DNA of 64,000 bases from Lepas anatifera (taxonomy: Eukaryota > Arthropoda > Thecostraca > Lepadidae): the NCBI GenBank assembly GCA_034440635.1, contig JAOTON010002129.1, positions 695,001-759,000 of the forward strand, written 5' to 3'. The translations under genes were made by a program, and so were the position numbers. The notes under the pieces are model-generated. The model worked only from the letters and a program-made list of their open reading frames with translations, had not been told where the DNA came from and searched no databases. Shown piece by piece: positions 52,281 through 62,600 of the stretch (its first letter is position 1; every line of letters starts with the position of its first letter).

Positions 52281-52590
52281 TAAAGAGACCTTGGTATAAC
52301 TCTCATGCCATTAGAGCTTTTGAGATCTGATGGAGTACATTTGATAGGAAAATGCCAGGACTTTCTCCGCTTTAGTAAGCACAGGGCATGGTTCCGACCC
52401 TCCAACGAAAATCCGAGAGATTTTGGTGCCAGACTTTTTGTTTCAGAAAATACCTACCTACCTTGAAAAATACCCGGGATAAATGGCGTAAAGGACAGTA
52501 ACAAATGCGCTGATGTTGTAATTAGTGCCTGATTATGACAATTCTGGCCTACTTGTCACATTTTTCTGCGCCTTTTATCTTGGGTAATCC
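52281..52590. mobile_element. E-type fragment and spacer
   Basis: 52282-52400 matches the inner part of the E element (inverted ATGGCATAAGAGTTATG, and GTACATTTGATAG). The rest is unassigned. Confidence 0.6.
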
Positions 52591-52594
52591 TTAA

Positions 52595-53205
52595 AGGGAA
52601 TGTGGCACCTTTATAACGTGATTTTAACTGAGATGGCCAAGTTGTAAAGCAAGTCGGAAAACCCGGTACCTTATAGGTATTCCTATCATTTGTCTTTGAA
52701 CTCGATATTTCCGTAGAAAAAGCTAAAACCTACCCGAAATGTACCTCTCATGTACCAAGGAACTGTGGAACCTTGGCCGAATCTTGGAATTTAGTGTAAT
52801 TAGGCGTACCTTTAGCCGAAATAATGAAACCACTTATGATTTATCTGAAAAAAATGAACAATAACCATAATATTTTGATATTTAAAATACTCCTCTAGGA
52901 AAAGGAATAAATATCTGCCTGCGGATGATGTCATGATCTGGCAGCCACTACCATACTCGAAACGCTTCAAGGGCTTCGATTGACTGATGCTCATGGTGAC
53001 GACAGCATATGTCATCACACCATGGGCTCACAACAATGACTGCCTGGCGAGAGGTACATGAGAGGTACATTTCGGGTAGGTTTTAGCTTTTTCTACGGAA
53101 ATATCGAGTTCCAAGACAAATGATGTATAGAGTAGCGGGTTTTCCCACTTGCTTTACAACTTGGCTATCCAGTTAAAATCACGTTATAAAGGTGCCACAT
53201 TCCCT
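52595..53205 (+). mobile_element. K-type TTAA element, 611 bp, complete with long inverted arms
   Basis: TTAA at 52591-52594 and 53206-53209. Ends are AGGGAATGTGGCACC and GGTGCCACATTCCCT. The arms stay complementary for well over 100 bp (for example ACCTACCCGAAATGTACCTC against GAGGTACATTTCGGGTAGGT), so it is a foldback element. The AGGG termini with TTAA resemble Kolobok-type ends (inference). It has no coding capacity. Confidence 0.92.
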
Positions 53206-53209
53206 TTAA

Positions 53210-55253
53210 CCCTCGCCCCACCGGGGCCATCGATGGCCCCTAAGGTTTTTTTCGGGATAACAGAAAAACGAAGAGGTGCAGCACCGCGGTTGAGGACTCT
53301 CCCTCTCACTGCATCATTTTCCCACCATCCCTCAAACTTTTTACCCCGGGTCACCCAAGGTCAGGTCACCAGACGAGGTCAACCAAGGTCACCTCACTTC
53401 AATTTTAGAGCTCTGTAAGAGGTACATTTCAAAGTCGATCGATTTGAAACTTCTGACACTTTATGGCCCCTCCAGGGTCTACAAGGTGTATATCCAGGAT
53501 TTTTCGATTTCGTGCCCTGAGGTCAGGTCACGAGGTGACCTCACCCATTGAAAAAGCATGGGGAAAAGCTGTCTTATGATCTAAAAGTCACAAAAGCGAT
53601 TGAAAATGCTCGGCTTGACCAGAAAAGCGTTCTTGGACACCCTTCCACGGATTCCAGGGGCCATATTTGCCCTTTAACCTCTCCAAGGTCATCCAAGGTC
53701 ACCATGGGTCAAAAACAGTATTTTGACAAAAGCTTTTGACCTAATTGAGCTAGAGCGGTGAAACAAACACCATCGTGTTTGTCTCGTCACTGCCTTTCAT
53801 TTGATATACAGCAAGGTCTTTTTCTGACCTTTCGTGACCTCAAGTCATCTTAGGCCACGAGGTGACCTCTGGAATTCAAACCACTGGCGGGAGGTCTTTA
53901 CGTTTCACATAGCGGAAAAAGGACTGACAATTTCCTATCAAATGCACTTTACCAGACCTCAAGAGCTCTAATGGCATAAGAGTTATGCCCAGTTTGCTTA
54001 ACCCGCGCCCCACCGGGGGTCCGGCGCCACCTTCGCCACACCGGGGGGCCATCGATGGCCACCCCCTCTAACTCCGAAAATATGGGCGTTAGCGCAAATC
54101 TGCAAAGTGCAATAGAAAGCTTGCGTGAATTCAGTAAGAAATTACTTCGCATGTTTTAGTGCTCAGGTCAATGGTTTGACCTCCAGAGGTCAAATTAGGT
54201 CAAGATCGGCTATTTTCACTCAAATATGCAATGATTGAGCAAACTGGGCATAACTCTTATGTCATTAGAGCTATTGAGGCCTGGTAAAGTACATTTGATA
54301 GCAAATTGCCAGTACTTTTTCCGCTATGTGGAACGTAAAGACCTCCCGCCAGTGGTTTGACCTCCAGAGGTCACCTCGTGACCTAATATGACCTGAGGTC
54401 ACGAAAGGTCAGAAAGTGACCTTGCCATATATCAAATGAAAGCCAGTGACAAGACAAACACGATGGTGTTTGTTTCACTGCTCTAGCTTAATTAGGTCAA
54501 AAGTTATTGCCAAAATACTGTTTTTGACCTCTGGTGACCTTGGATGACCTTGGAAAAGTCAAAGGGCAAATATGACCCCTGGGATCCGTGAAAGGGTGTC
54601 CAAAAACGTTGTTCTGAGCAGTCTGAGTATTTGCAATCATTTTTGTTGCTTTTATATCATGAAACAGCTTTTCCTATGCTTTTCCAATGGGAGAGGTCGC
54701 TTCGTGACCTGACCTCAGGGCGCGAAATCGAAAAATCCCGGATATACACCTTGTAGACCCTGGAGGGGTTATGAAGTGTAGGAAGTTTTAAATCGATCGA
54801 CTTTGAAATGTAGCTCTTACAGAGCTCTAAAGTGAAGTGAGGTGACCTTGGTTGACCTCGTCTGGTGACCTGACCTTGGGTGACCCGGGGTAAAAATTTC
54901 AGGGATGATGGGAAAATGATGCAGTGAGAGGTAGAGCCCTCAACTGCGGTGCTGCGCCTCGTCGTTTTTCTGCTATCCCGGAAAAACCTTAGGGGCCATC
55001 GATGCCCCGGTGGGGCGAGGGTTAACCATTGCATATTTGAGTGAAAATAGCCGATCTTGACCTAATTTGACCTCTGGAGGTCAAACCATTGACCTGAGCA
55101 CTAAAACATATGAAATAATTTCTTACTGAATTCACGCGAGCTTTCTATTGCACTTTGCAGATTTGCGCTAACGCCCATATTTTCGGAGTTAGAGGGGGCC
55201 ATCGATGGCCCCCGTGGGGCGAAGGTGGCGCTGGACCCCCAGTGGAGCGCGGG
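53210..55253 (+). mobile_element. E-type TTAA element (1,020 bp without insert), hosting a second E
   Basis: TTAA at 53206-53209 (shared with the K element) and 55254-55257 (shared with the next element). Termini are CCCTCGCCCCACCGGGG and CCAGTGGAGCGCGGG. It is interrupted at 53998 by a reverse copy of itself. Each copy is 1,020 bp. No transposase frame. CCC…GGG ends with TTAA fit the piggyBac pattern. Confidence 0.93.
54002..55021 (-). mobile_element. E-type element inserted into E in reverse orientation
   Basis: It is flanked by TTAA at 53998-54001 and 55022-55025. It is the reverse complement of the outer copy: 54002-54232 pairs with 55027-55253 and 54233-55021 pairs with 53210-53997. The outer copy reads through when the insert and one TTAA are removed (…CAGTTTGC TTAA CCATTGCATATTTG…). 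Confidence 0.94.
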
Positions 55254-55257
55254 TTAA

Positions 55258-56447
55258 CCCTTGCCCGGTGGCGGGTACGAGCCACCTTCGCCCAGGTGGG
55301 GGGGCTAAAAAAGACCCCCACGATCTCAAAAACTAAGAGAGCTAGAAAAAGCACAAAACGGCAATCGAAAGCTCTTCAAAAATGATATCGAAAATACTTC
55401 GGTCATTTTTCTTGTCAGGTCAATATTAAGGTCACCAGAGGTCAAAATAGGTCAAAATCGCTAATATGAGGAGTGCTAAGAAAACCTCTTATATCTCAGA
55501 AACTATGATAGCTAGAAACATTTTTCTAACACCATTCGAAAGCACTTGAGTTGCTCTTTCATTGCAGTGACATTCATTTTCTTGTCAGGTCAAAGCCTAG
55601 GGAGCTACAGGTCACTGAATATTGGGCATATTCTTGGGAATGACCATAGCCACCCATGCATAAGGGCGTTTCCTTTTTCGCTAGTAACTTCCAAACCAAA
55701 CAAGATACAGCCATAATTGATGCACCATTGGAATCCTCTCGTCAATACAAATCGAATGATGTATAATATTGCTATGCCAGGTCAAATTTAAGAATTTGAC
55801 CTGACCCAGGTCCACGGTCTGACCCAACTTGACCTGGTATAGTCATGATGTATATCATTTGACTTGCAGTGACTATACAAACACTTTGGTGACAAAATAA
55901 AAGTTCTATATTAGTTTATTCTAAATTTATAGAGAAAAACACCAAAAAATGCTTACTTGACCTAAAGTGACCTTTTAAAGGTCACAACTCAAAATTTTTG
56001 GCATAAACTTCAGAAATGGGCTAAGATCAAATCTTAGCTGATGTTTCAAGTTGATTCCATCTATACTTACTGAGAAAAGCTCATTTCGTGATTTTTCCCA
56101 TGTATTTACAATGGGGAGGTCATGATCTGCACATGACCTTAGGTCACCAATATCAAAAATCCCGGAACAAATGTTGTAGCTCCTGGTAGGCCCAATATGT
56201 GGTATAAGTTTGGACTTGATCGATTAACTCTTCTTTTAGTTATGCGGTCCTAAGCATTTTTGAGGTGAGGTCACTTCACCTGGCCTGGTGACCTGACCTG
56301 ATATGACCTTGGGCTAAAATTTTCAGGAAAGATGTAAAAATGATGAAGGAACAGCTAGACTAAGTTTGGCGGCGCTGCCCGCCGCCGTTTTTTTATCACT
56401 TTGGAAAAACCCGAGGGGGTCTAAAAAGGCACCCACCCGGGCGAAGG
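55258..56447 (+). mobile_element. W-type TTAA element, ~1,190 bp
   Basis: It begins CCCTTGCCCGGTGGCGGG directly after the TTAA that ends E and finishes CACCCACCCGGGCGAAGG before TTAA (56448-56451). It is AGGTCA-rich and has no transposase frame. It is related in style to X, but the body is distinct. Confidence 0.8.
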
Positions 56448-56451
56448 TTAA

Positions 56452-57080
56452 TGGCGTTAACATATTGTGAAAGTCTCAATCTGATCGGTTGCCAGATGTT
56501 CCTTAGGCACCGCTTCAAACTCGTGATTTTAGGTTTTGAAGTCGGTTCGCTTGACCTTGAATAGCTCATTGACCTGACATGACCTGACCTAAAAAATTGG
56601 GCAGACGCGTAAAATTGCTCAGGAATAGGGTACCTACTGTAAGTTTCATTGCTCTGTGTCTCCTCGTTTTTGCGTTATCTGTGGAAAACCAGGAAGGGGG
56701 GGTGAATTTAGCCCCCAGCAGGGTACGTGTTAAGAAACGCATGCCTATCACGATTTTGAGCCCATTGCCCCCTCCTCAAACTGTCGGTCTGGGTGGGCAC
56801 TACCCCAGTCAACCCTCAGCGCCCCTTGTAAATGGCCACAGCGCCCCCTTGAAAGCTCCATGGTGCCCTCTGCAATGTCGCTTCACCCCCCTGCCCTCCC
56901 AGGATGGGATTATAGTACGCTCCCACCTGATAGGTTTTGTCGACCAAAAGTGGCTGCCCCTAGTCTCTACGGTGGCGTGTTTGAGTTTCAGGGCGCTTTT
57001 CGCGTCTTGGCCATTTCGCGGGGGGTGCTTCCTACCGATTTGCCCCCTCCCTCCAGTAATGAATACAAAGAGGACTAGCG
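56452..57080. other. Short TTAA-ended remnant, then an M-type-like repeat
   Basis: 56452-56729 ends CAGGGTACGTG before TTAA (56730-56733) and looks like a truncated element. 56750-57000 carries the GCGCCCCCTTGAAAG and GATAGGTTTTGTCGACCAAA blocks shared with 27310-27565. Confidence 0.5.
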
Positions 57081-60000
57081 GGCTCAACCTCCTCTCCCCA
57101 TTTCAGAGTGCCTACAGTAAATGCACAGCGGTTTCCGAGGAAATGGCGGGTGAGGCTCGAGCCCATAATCATAATAATAATCAGTGACTAAAACCTGGCG
57201 GTGCACCAGAGTATTTGTCCGTGCTAGCGGTTTTTTCGCATCAGATATGGCAGCTCCTTCAGAATGATGAAATCGAGCGCAGGGTCGTCAGCCACGGGGC
57301 GACGACGGCGTGGAGAAAGAAGGCACACATACGGGAGGCGAGTGGAAAGCGTTTCGGATATCTGTAGATGAGAGATTTGTAGGTGAAATTTGCGTAGTGT
57401 GACCAGTCTGTGGACATTGAGAGTTATTTTTGTGCTGATGGCAAGTATTTTCGGTGGTGGTATATCTCATAGTGGTTTCAAGAATAGTGGAGGGCGTGAA
57501 TTTGCTTAGCTGTGAGGAAATCAAAGTGCGTCTTCGGGACTGAGTTGCGTTGTTTGGGGTGCTCCTGGAAGCACTGGATCTCGATTATTGCAAGGTGTGA
57601 AGACATTTTAGCACATTTTTGCTGCAGGAGTGAGCAGGAAGAGCTACAGACTCGAACACAAGTAAGTTCTGACACATTTTGTATCTGAAATGCTTTAATT
57701 GAGGTTACTGGCTTTGTATGAAATAAATTTTGAAGCCATAAAGCATCCATGTTAGTACAAGAAATCAGCTAGAATTTGCAAAAATATCTATGTTACCAAT
57801 AGTGGGAACAATTTTTCTCCTTCTTTTCTCGAACACTCTCCCATGTTTGTATTCCGGTGTTACTCATCTTCTCTTAACAGTGTCAAGTATTTCCCTTTGC
57901 AATTTACTGTGTATGGGATGTCTTTTTGCATACCTGAATAAATTTATGTAATCAATGGTCCATAATTGGGATCAATCCTCCTTAAGGAAATAGGTAGTGG
58001 TTAACCAATGTGCAAAGTATGGCATTTTCGACGATATCTCGTTGTTGTGAGTGCCCTTGGTGACAGGACCAAGTGGTGCAAATTTTATCAACTTGGTGCG
58101 AATTTGCGAGGTTAGTGACACTTTAACTAAACAAATAATGACTGAATGGCTATGAAGACACAGAAGGGGGCCTTATAAAAAGTCCTTAATTAACTGACTA
58201 ATGATTGAGGTAGCATTCCATTGTGGAATGGGTGCATTTTTCCCTGGTATGTGGCAGATTGGTGTAAATTTTTGGAGGCTGGTGGTGTGAGAATTTTAGA
58301 TGGCTGGTGTGACTCGTCTGGCCTGCTGCCATACTTTGCAGACTGGGCGGTTAAAAATGCAAACTCCTGTGGCAGTACTACAGTGCCATGTTGCTACAGT
58401 GTTGCTGTATTTTATGGAGCTCATTAAAATGCTATCTGCCACAAAAACTGATCAGCATACAATAACCATAGCTGTCTTCATCCATTCATAGGCTTCATTA
58501 ATGGTGAATGCCCATTGAGCTTAAAATATGGTCATGCCTGTATTTTGATTTATCACTGTTCAGAAAGTGACTCACGGCTTGCTTAACTAATTTACTGGAA
58601 GAAGTGACATGGCTTGAAGGTGAATTGTACATCTGTTATGAACTGGTTGGTACCTATTCATGTAAAACATTGTCAGAATTGCATAATTAGCATTTTTGAA
58701 CATTATTTCAGCTGGTAACTTGCCCATGGAACCACCAAGTTTCCTTCTGCATTATTCCCTACTGGCTGTGTGCTTAGTAGCATTTGATTTATTAAAAATG
58801 ATGGACTGGCAAATGGCAATATCTTTTCAGCCATTCTTTTCCTTTTACTATTCTTCAGTAAAGACATGGAAGAATCCAATTAAGAATGTGGAATAGTATT
58901 TTGATGGAGCTTCTTTTGTCACTTTTTCTGATGGAGTGATATGAATTCTGAACAAATGTTTGGGGGAAGAGCTAAAAAATGGGTTTCTAATCCAAAGTAG
59001 AATGCTCCCCAAAGTTTTGCATACAGTTTGAGTGAACCAAGCTGAAACTGCCCATATTTTTTCTGGCAGCCTAGTTAGCTTTCTGAAAACAAAAATGGTG
59101 TCAAGTTCCATGCCTGTTTTGCTTTTGATCTCAAGTGTTCTTAAATGGTCCAATGATGGCACACTGTTCTATCATTGGATATTGCACTATTTTTGTGAAC
59201 TCTGACCACAGTTTCCCCTGCTGATACTATTTGTGGGAACTGAAAGTGCTCATTTTTCTATGCAAATACATTGTTGTACTTGATTAATGTACACAGCATG
59301 ACCAGGTGAAATGTGCTGTGCAAAGAAAGGGAAGAACTTTGTGTTCATATATAGGTCAGACACAAAAAGCCAAGCATCTCATCATGTGCATTGTCATGTT
59401 TGAACAGGGCTGCTTGTGCATACTGATAAAGTGAACAAATTTTGTGTTCAAAATGGTTTTAAATTATATTTTGGATGCTACATTGGTGTGACAACAAGCT
59501 TGTCCCAATATGTAAGTATATTGTGTTTGGAACCATATAAGTATCATTCCATATCTTTTGCTACCTACTACAGCATTGCACAACTTACAAGCACAACACT
59601 GCCATTCAAAATGCTTAGCCCGAACACAACCATCATCACATCCTCTGTCAACCCCACTAACCAGGAATCATAGAAGTAATGGACTATGAAATATTTTTTT
59701 GTTCTTAGTGCATGCATTCCAATACCTTTGGAATTTCACTGCCTTATCCTAGGATTTATAATAAGTTCAATGCAATTTAGCAACATTTTAATAGTTTCAC
59801 AGCTTGGACTGGAAAGCAGAGAGGTATTTCTCATGAGGCTTGTTTAAATAAATGGTGAAAAGGTGTTAAATTGAACGATGCATCCTAAGACTTGTTATTC
59901 AATTTCTTTGATGACGCGGGATGCAGAAAACAATTGAAAATGCGATGAGTCATACATTTTGAGACCATTTATTATGATATTTCATCAGAGAACAAATTAC

Positions 60001-60339
60001 TGATAACTAAGTTGAAATAAAAATAACATGAAAAAGTTTCATCATGTGTAACCATTATTGTACTGAAGAGGATACACATGCACAAACAGGGCTAGGTCGT
60101 ACAAGAGCCAAGAAGCGTCTCAGTTGACTGGCCGGAGGTAGCGGGCCGTGCACCACTCGAGTCGGAGCGGGATGACGGCAAAACGCCCTGATCTGCACAT
60201 CTGCACCTACAAGTCGTTCAACACCTCGCTCTGCAGTATTTCAAGATCATGTTCATCTCACAGGCCGCCGGCTGCCCTGAAAGCTGTGCGGTAGTGGTAG
60301 CGGCGACTATTGTTAGTGCGGAGCTCCTGTCTGCCGGGA
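57081..60339. other. AT-rich unique-looking sequence without recognised features
   Basis: Base composition shifts to AT-rich at about 57.7 kb and back at about 60.1 kb. There are only short frames and no splice-bounded conserved segment. Nothing could be named. Confidence 0.5.
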
Positions 60340-61078
60340 TTGGTGTACTTGCCGCATCCAACTGTACTCTGTATTATGTACTGTGTAGGTACATGTATGT
60401 ACTTGTCACATCCAACTGTACTGTGTACTATGTACTGTGTATGTGTACTGTTTAGGTGTCTTTACGTATACTTGCAGCATCCAACTGTACTGTGTACTAT
60501 GTACTGTGTATGTGTACTGTGTAGGTACGTATACTTGCAGCATCCAACTGTACTGTGTACTATGTACTGTGTATGTGTATGTGTACTGTGCAGGTACGTG
60601 TACTCGTCACATCCAACTGTACTGTGTACGTGTACTTGCTGCATCCAACTGTACTGTGTACTATGTACTGTGTATGTGTACTGTGTAGGTACGTATACTT
60701 GCAGCATCCAACTGTACTGTGTACTATGTACTGTGTATGTGTACGTGTACTGTGCAGGTACGTGTACTCGCCACATCCAACTGTACTGTGTACGTGTTCT
60801 TGCTGCATCCAACTGTACTGTGTCCCTACTATGTATGTTTACTTGTCACATCTAACTCTGCTGTGTACTGTGTATGTGTACTTGCCTCATCCAGCTGTGC
60901 TGTGTATGTGTACTTGCCTCATCCAGCTGTGCTGTGTACTATGCACTGTGTAGGTGCGTGGACTGTGTAGTTACGTGTGCTGTGTACGTGGACTGTGTAG
61001 GTATGTGTACTGGCTGCATCCAACTCTGCTGTGTACTATGTACTGTGTAGGTACGTGTACCTGCCGCATCCAACTCTA
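60340..61078. repeat. ~63-bp minisatellite (~11 partial and full copies)
   Basis: The clean unit is CATCCAACTGTACTGTGTAC, TATGTACTGTGTATGTGTAC, TGTGTAGGTACGTATACTTG and CAG. Period is 63 bp (60478 to 60541), with shorter variants. Units are rich in TACTGTGTA and contain GGTACGT and TTGCAG. Confidence 0.93.
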
Positions 61079-61299
61079 CTCACTCCACCGACCTGCCGCC
61101 GAGCGGCGCCGACCTTACAACGGGACGGTGCGGCGTTGCGCTGACAGAGGCGGGACCGTGTCTCCGGCACTCCAGCAGGAAGGGCTGGCTCCGGACATGC
61201 TGCCAGCCTGGCCTGCGCAGGCGCGGCGCTGCCGGCGGACATCCGTCTAAACACACTATTTCGCTGGACTGGCCTATCTTTGGGCTGGGGTAGGGAGCA

Positions 61300-61431
61300 C
61301 CGCCGCTACATCAGATTGGTGAAGAGACCGGGACGGGCCAGCCCACAGCTGCGGGTTCACCACCGCTACATCAGATTGGTGAAGAGGTCGGGGCGGGCCA
61401 GCCCACAGCACACAGCTGCGGGTTCACCATC
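61300..61431. repeat. 60-bp direct duplication
   Basis: CCGCTACATCAGATTGGTGA at 61303 recurs at 61363, together with the following CGGGCCAGCCCACAGC block. Confidence 0.93.
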
Positions 61432-62445
61432 TGCCCATGGAGATACCGGGGATTGATAACCGAAAACAGGTGGTCCAGCGGCGAGGCCACAGACTGCAGC
61501 AACTGCGGCAACGCGCCCCGAGCCTGTGTCTGTGCTTTCAGCACCTCACGCGGCACTCAGGCATGTGCTGGAGAGAGTTCTGGTCTGCCGCCTAACTGCA
61601 TGGAGGCGTGCGAACCGGCGACCCGCCATGGTCGGGAGGGCTTCTCCTCCAGTGCTGAGCGCAAATCGCTGCTTGTGAGTGTCGCCGCCTGGGGGAAGGG
61701 AGAACCTCGGAGTGATGGTCCTGTCGGGAACCTGCAGTCCCCGGGTGATTCGGCGCGTCCAGGGAATGTAGCGGTGCCGGGAAACTCGGGTGTTGGCGTG
61801 TGGAGCAAGGTATATTATTGATTGTCGTAAGGATTACATGCTTGATAAGCTATCACACAGCGATGTTTATTAATTAAATATTGCCTTTTGAAGCATGTTT
61901 GTAGGGAGGCCAATGTGTCTGACTAGGAGTAGTTATTGTGAATGTGGTGAAAATGTATGTGGGGCCCTGACATAGTGCTGCCGGTGCCGGGTGCTATGCT
62001 GTGAGTGGTTTTGCCGAATTACCTGCACCAGAGGTCACGCTGGAGCAAACTGAATTGGCACATCTTCATCTTCGCTCAAATCCTCCGTCAGAATAAGTCA
62101 AAACCCGAGTGAGATTCGTTGATATTGTGGTTAAGTATCATTGTATATATACTTGCGTTTTAGCGATCAAAAAGTAAGAGTATCAATAGAGCTGTTTCGC
62201 TGCTAAAAAAGAACGCGTTTTAACTTCATGGACACGTTGACGTCTTTCATGAATGCCTCATGTCTTAAATTTTGCTCTGGTGGTCTAGCGCAGTAAATTA
62301 TCTAAGTATGGTCCCTGTTTCAGTTCATTGCCTCGATTATGTTAGCGTCACCAGCCAGAAGTAAATCAAAAGTCAAATACGTTGACTAGGTGTTTACTTG
62401 TTTTTCTCCTCTAATCCTGGATGTGAGATAGATCTAATACACTCG

Positions 62446-62446
<1 letters not shown>
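61432..62446. other. Non-coding stretch
   Basis: GC-rich to 61800, then ordinary. No gene was recognised. Confidence 0.5.

Positions 62447-62513
<67 letters not shown>
62447..62513. repeat. (AT)n microsatellite abutting a hammerhead-like motif
   Basis: About 33 TA units followed immediately by CCGGGCACAGGCCCTCATCAG. Confidence 0.97.
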
Positions 62514-62516
<3 letters not shown>

Positions 62517-62600
62517 GGCACAGGCCCTCATCAGAATCAGGAAGGTAAATGGTAGGTCAAATAACAAATTCTCAGTCGTAGTGCAGCCAGACCATAACGG
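62513..62600 (-). ncRNA. Hammerhead-like motif with TA repeat in the stem III position
   Basis: Minus strand: CTGATGA (62534-62528), GGGC-CTGT-GCCC hairpin, then GGA in place of the expected GAA (62515-62513), then the TA run. The upstream part (TGGCTGCACTACGACTGAGA) is homologous to the 17.5-kb motif (TGGCTACACTATGACTGACA). The GAA-to-GGA change would be expected to cripple cleavage, so it is probably inactive. Confidence 0.4.

Noticed and set aside
60170..60300. Possible short first exon beginning ATGACGGCAAAACGCCC
   Set aside because: A start codon in fair context, but no recognisable protein and no convincing conserved donor.
61560..61600. CAGESSG-like stretch resembling the G-alpha P-loop
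   Set aside because: It lies downstream of the G-alpha-s stop codon, lacks GKS, and the surrounding residues do not match the family.
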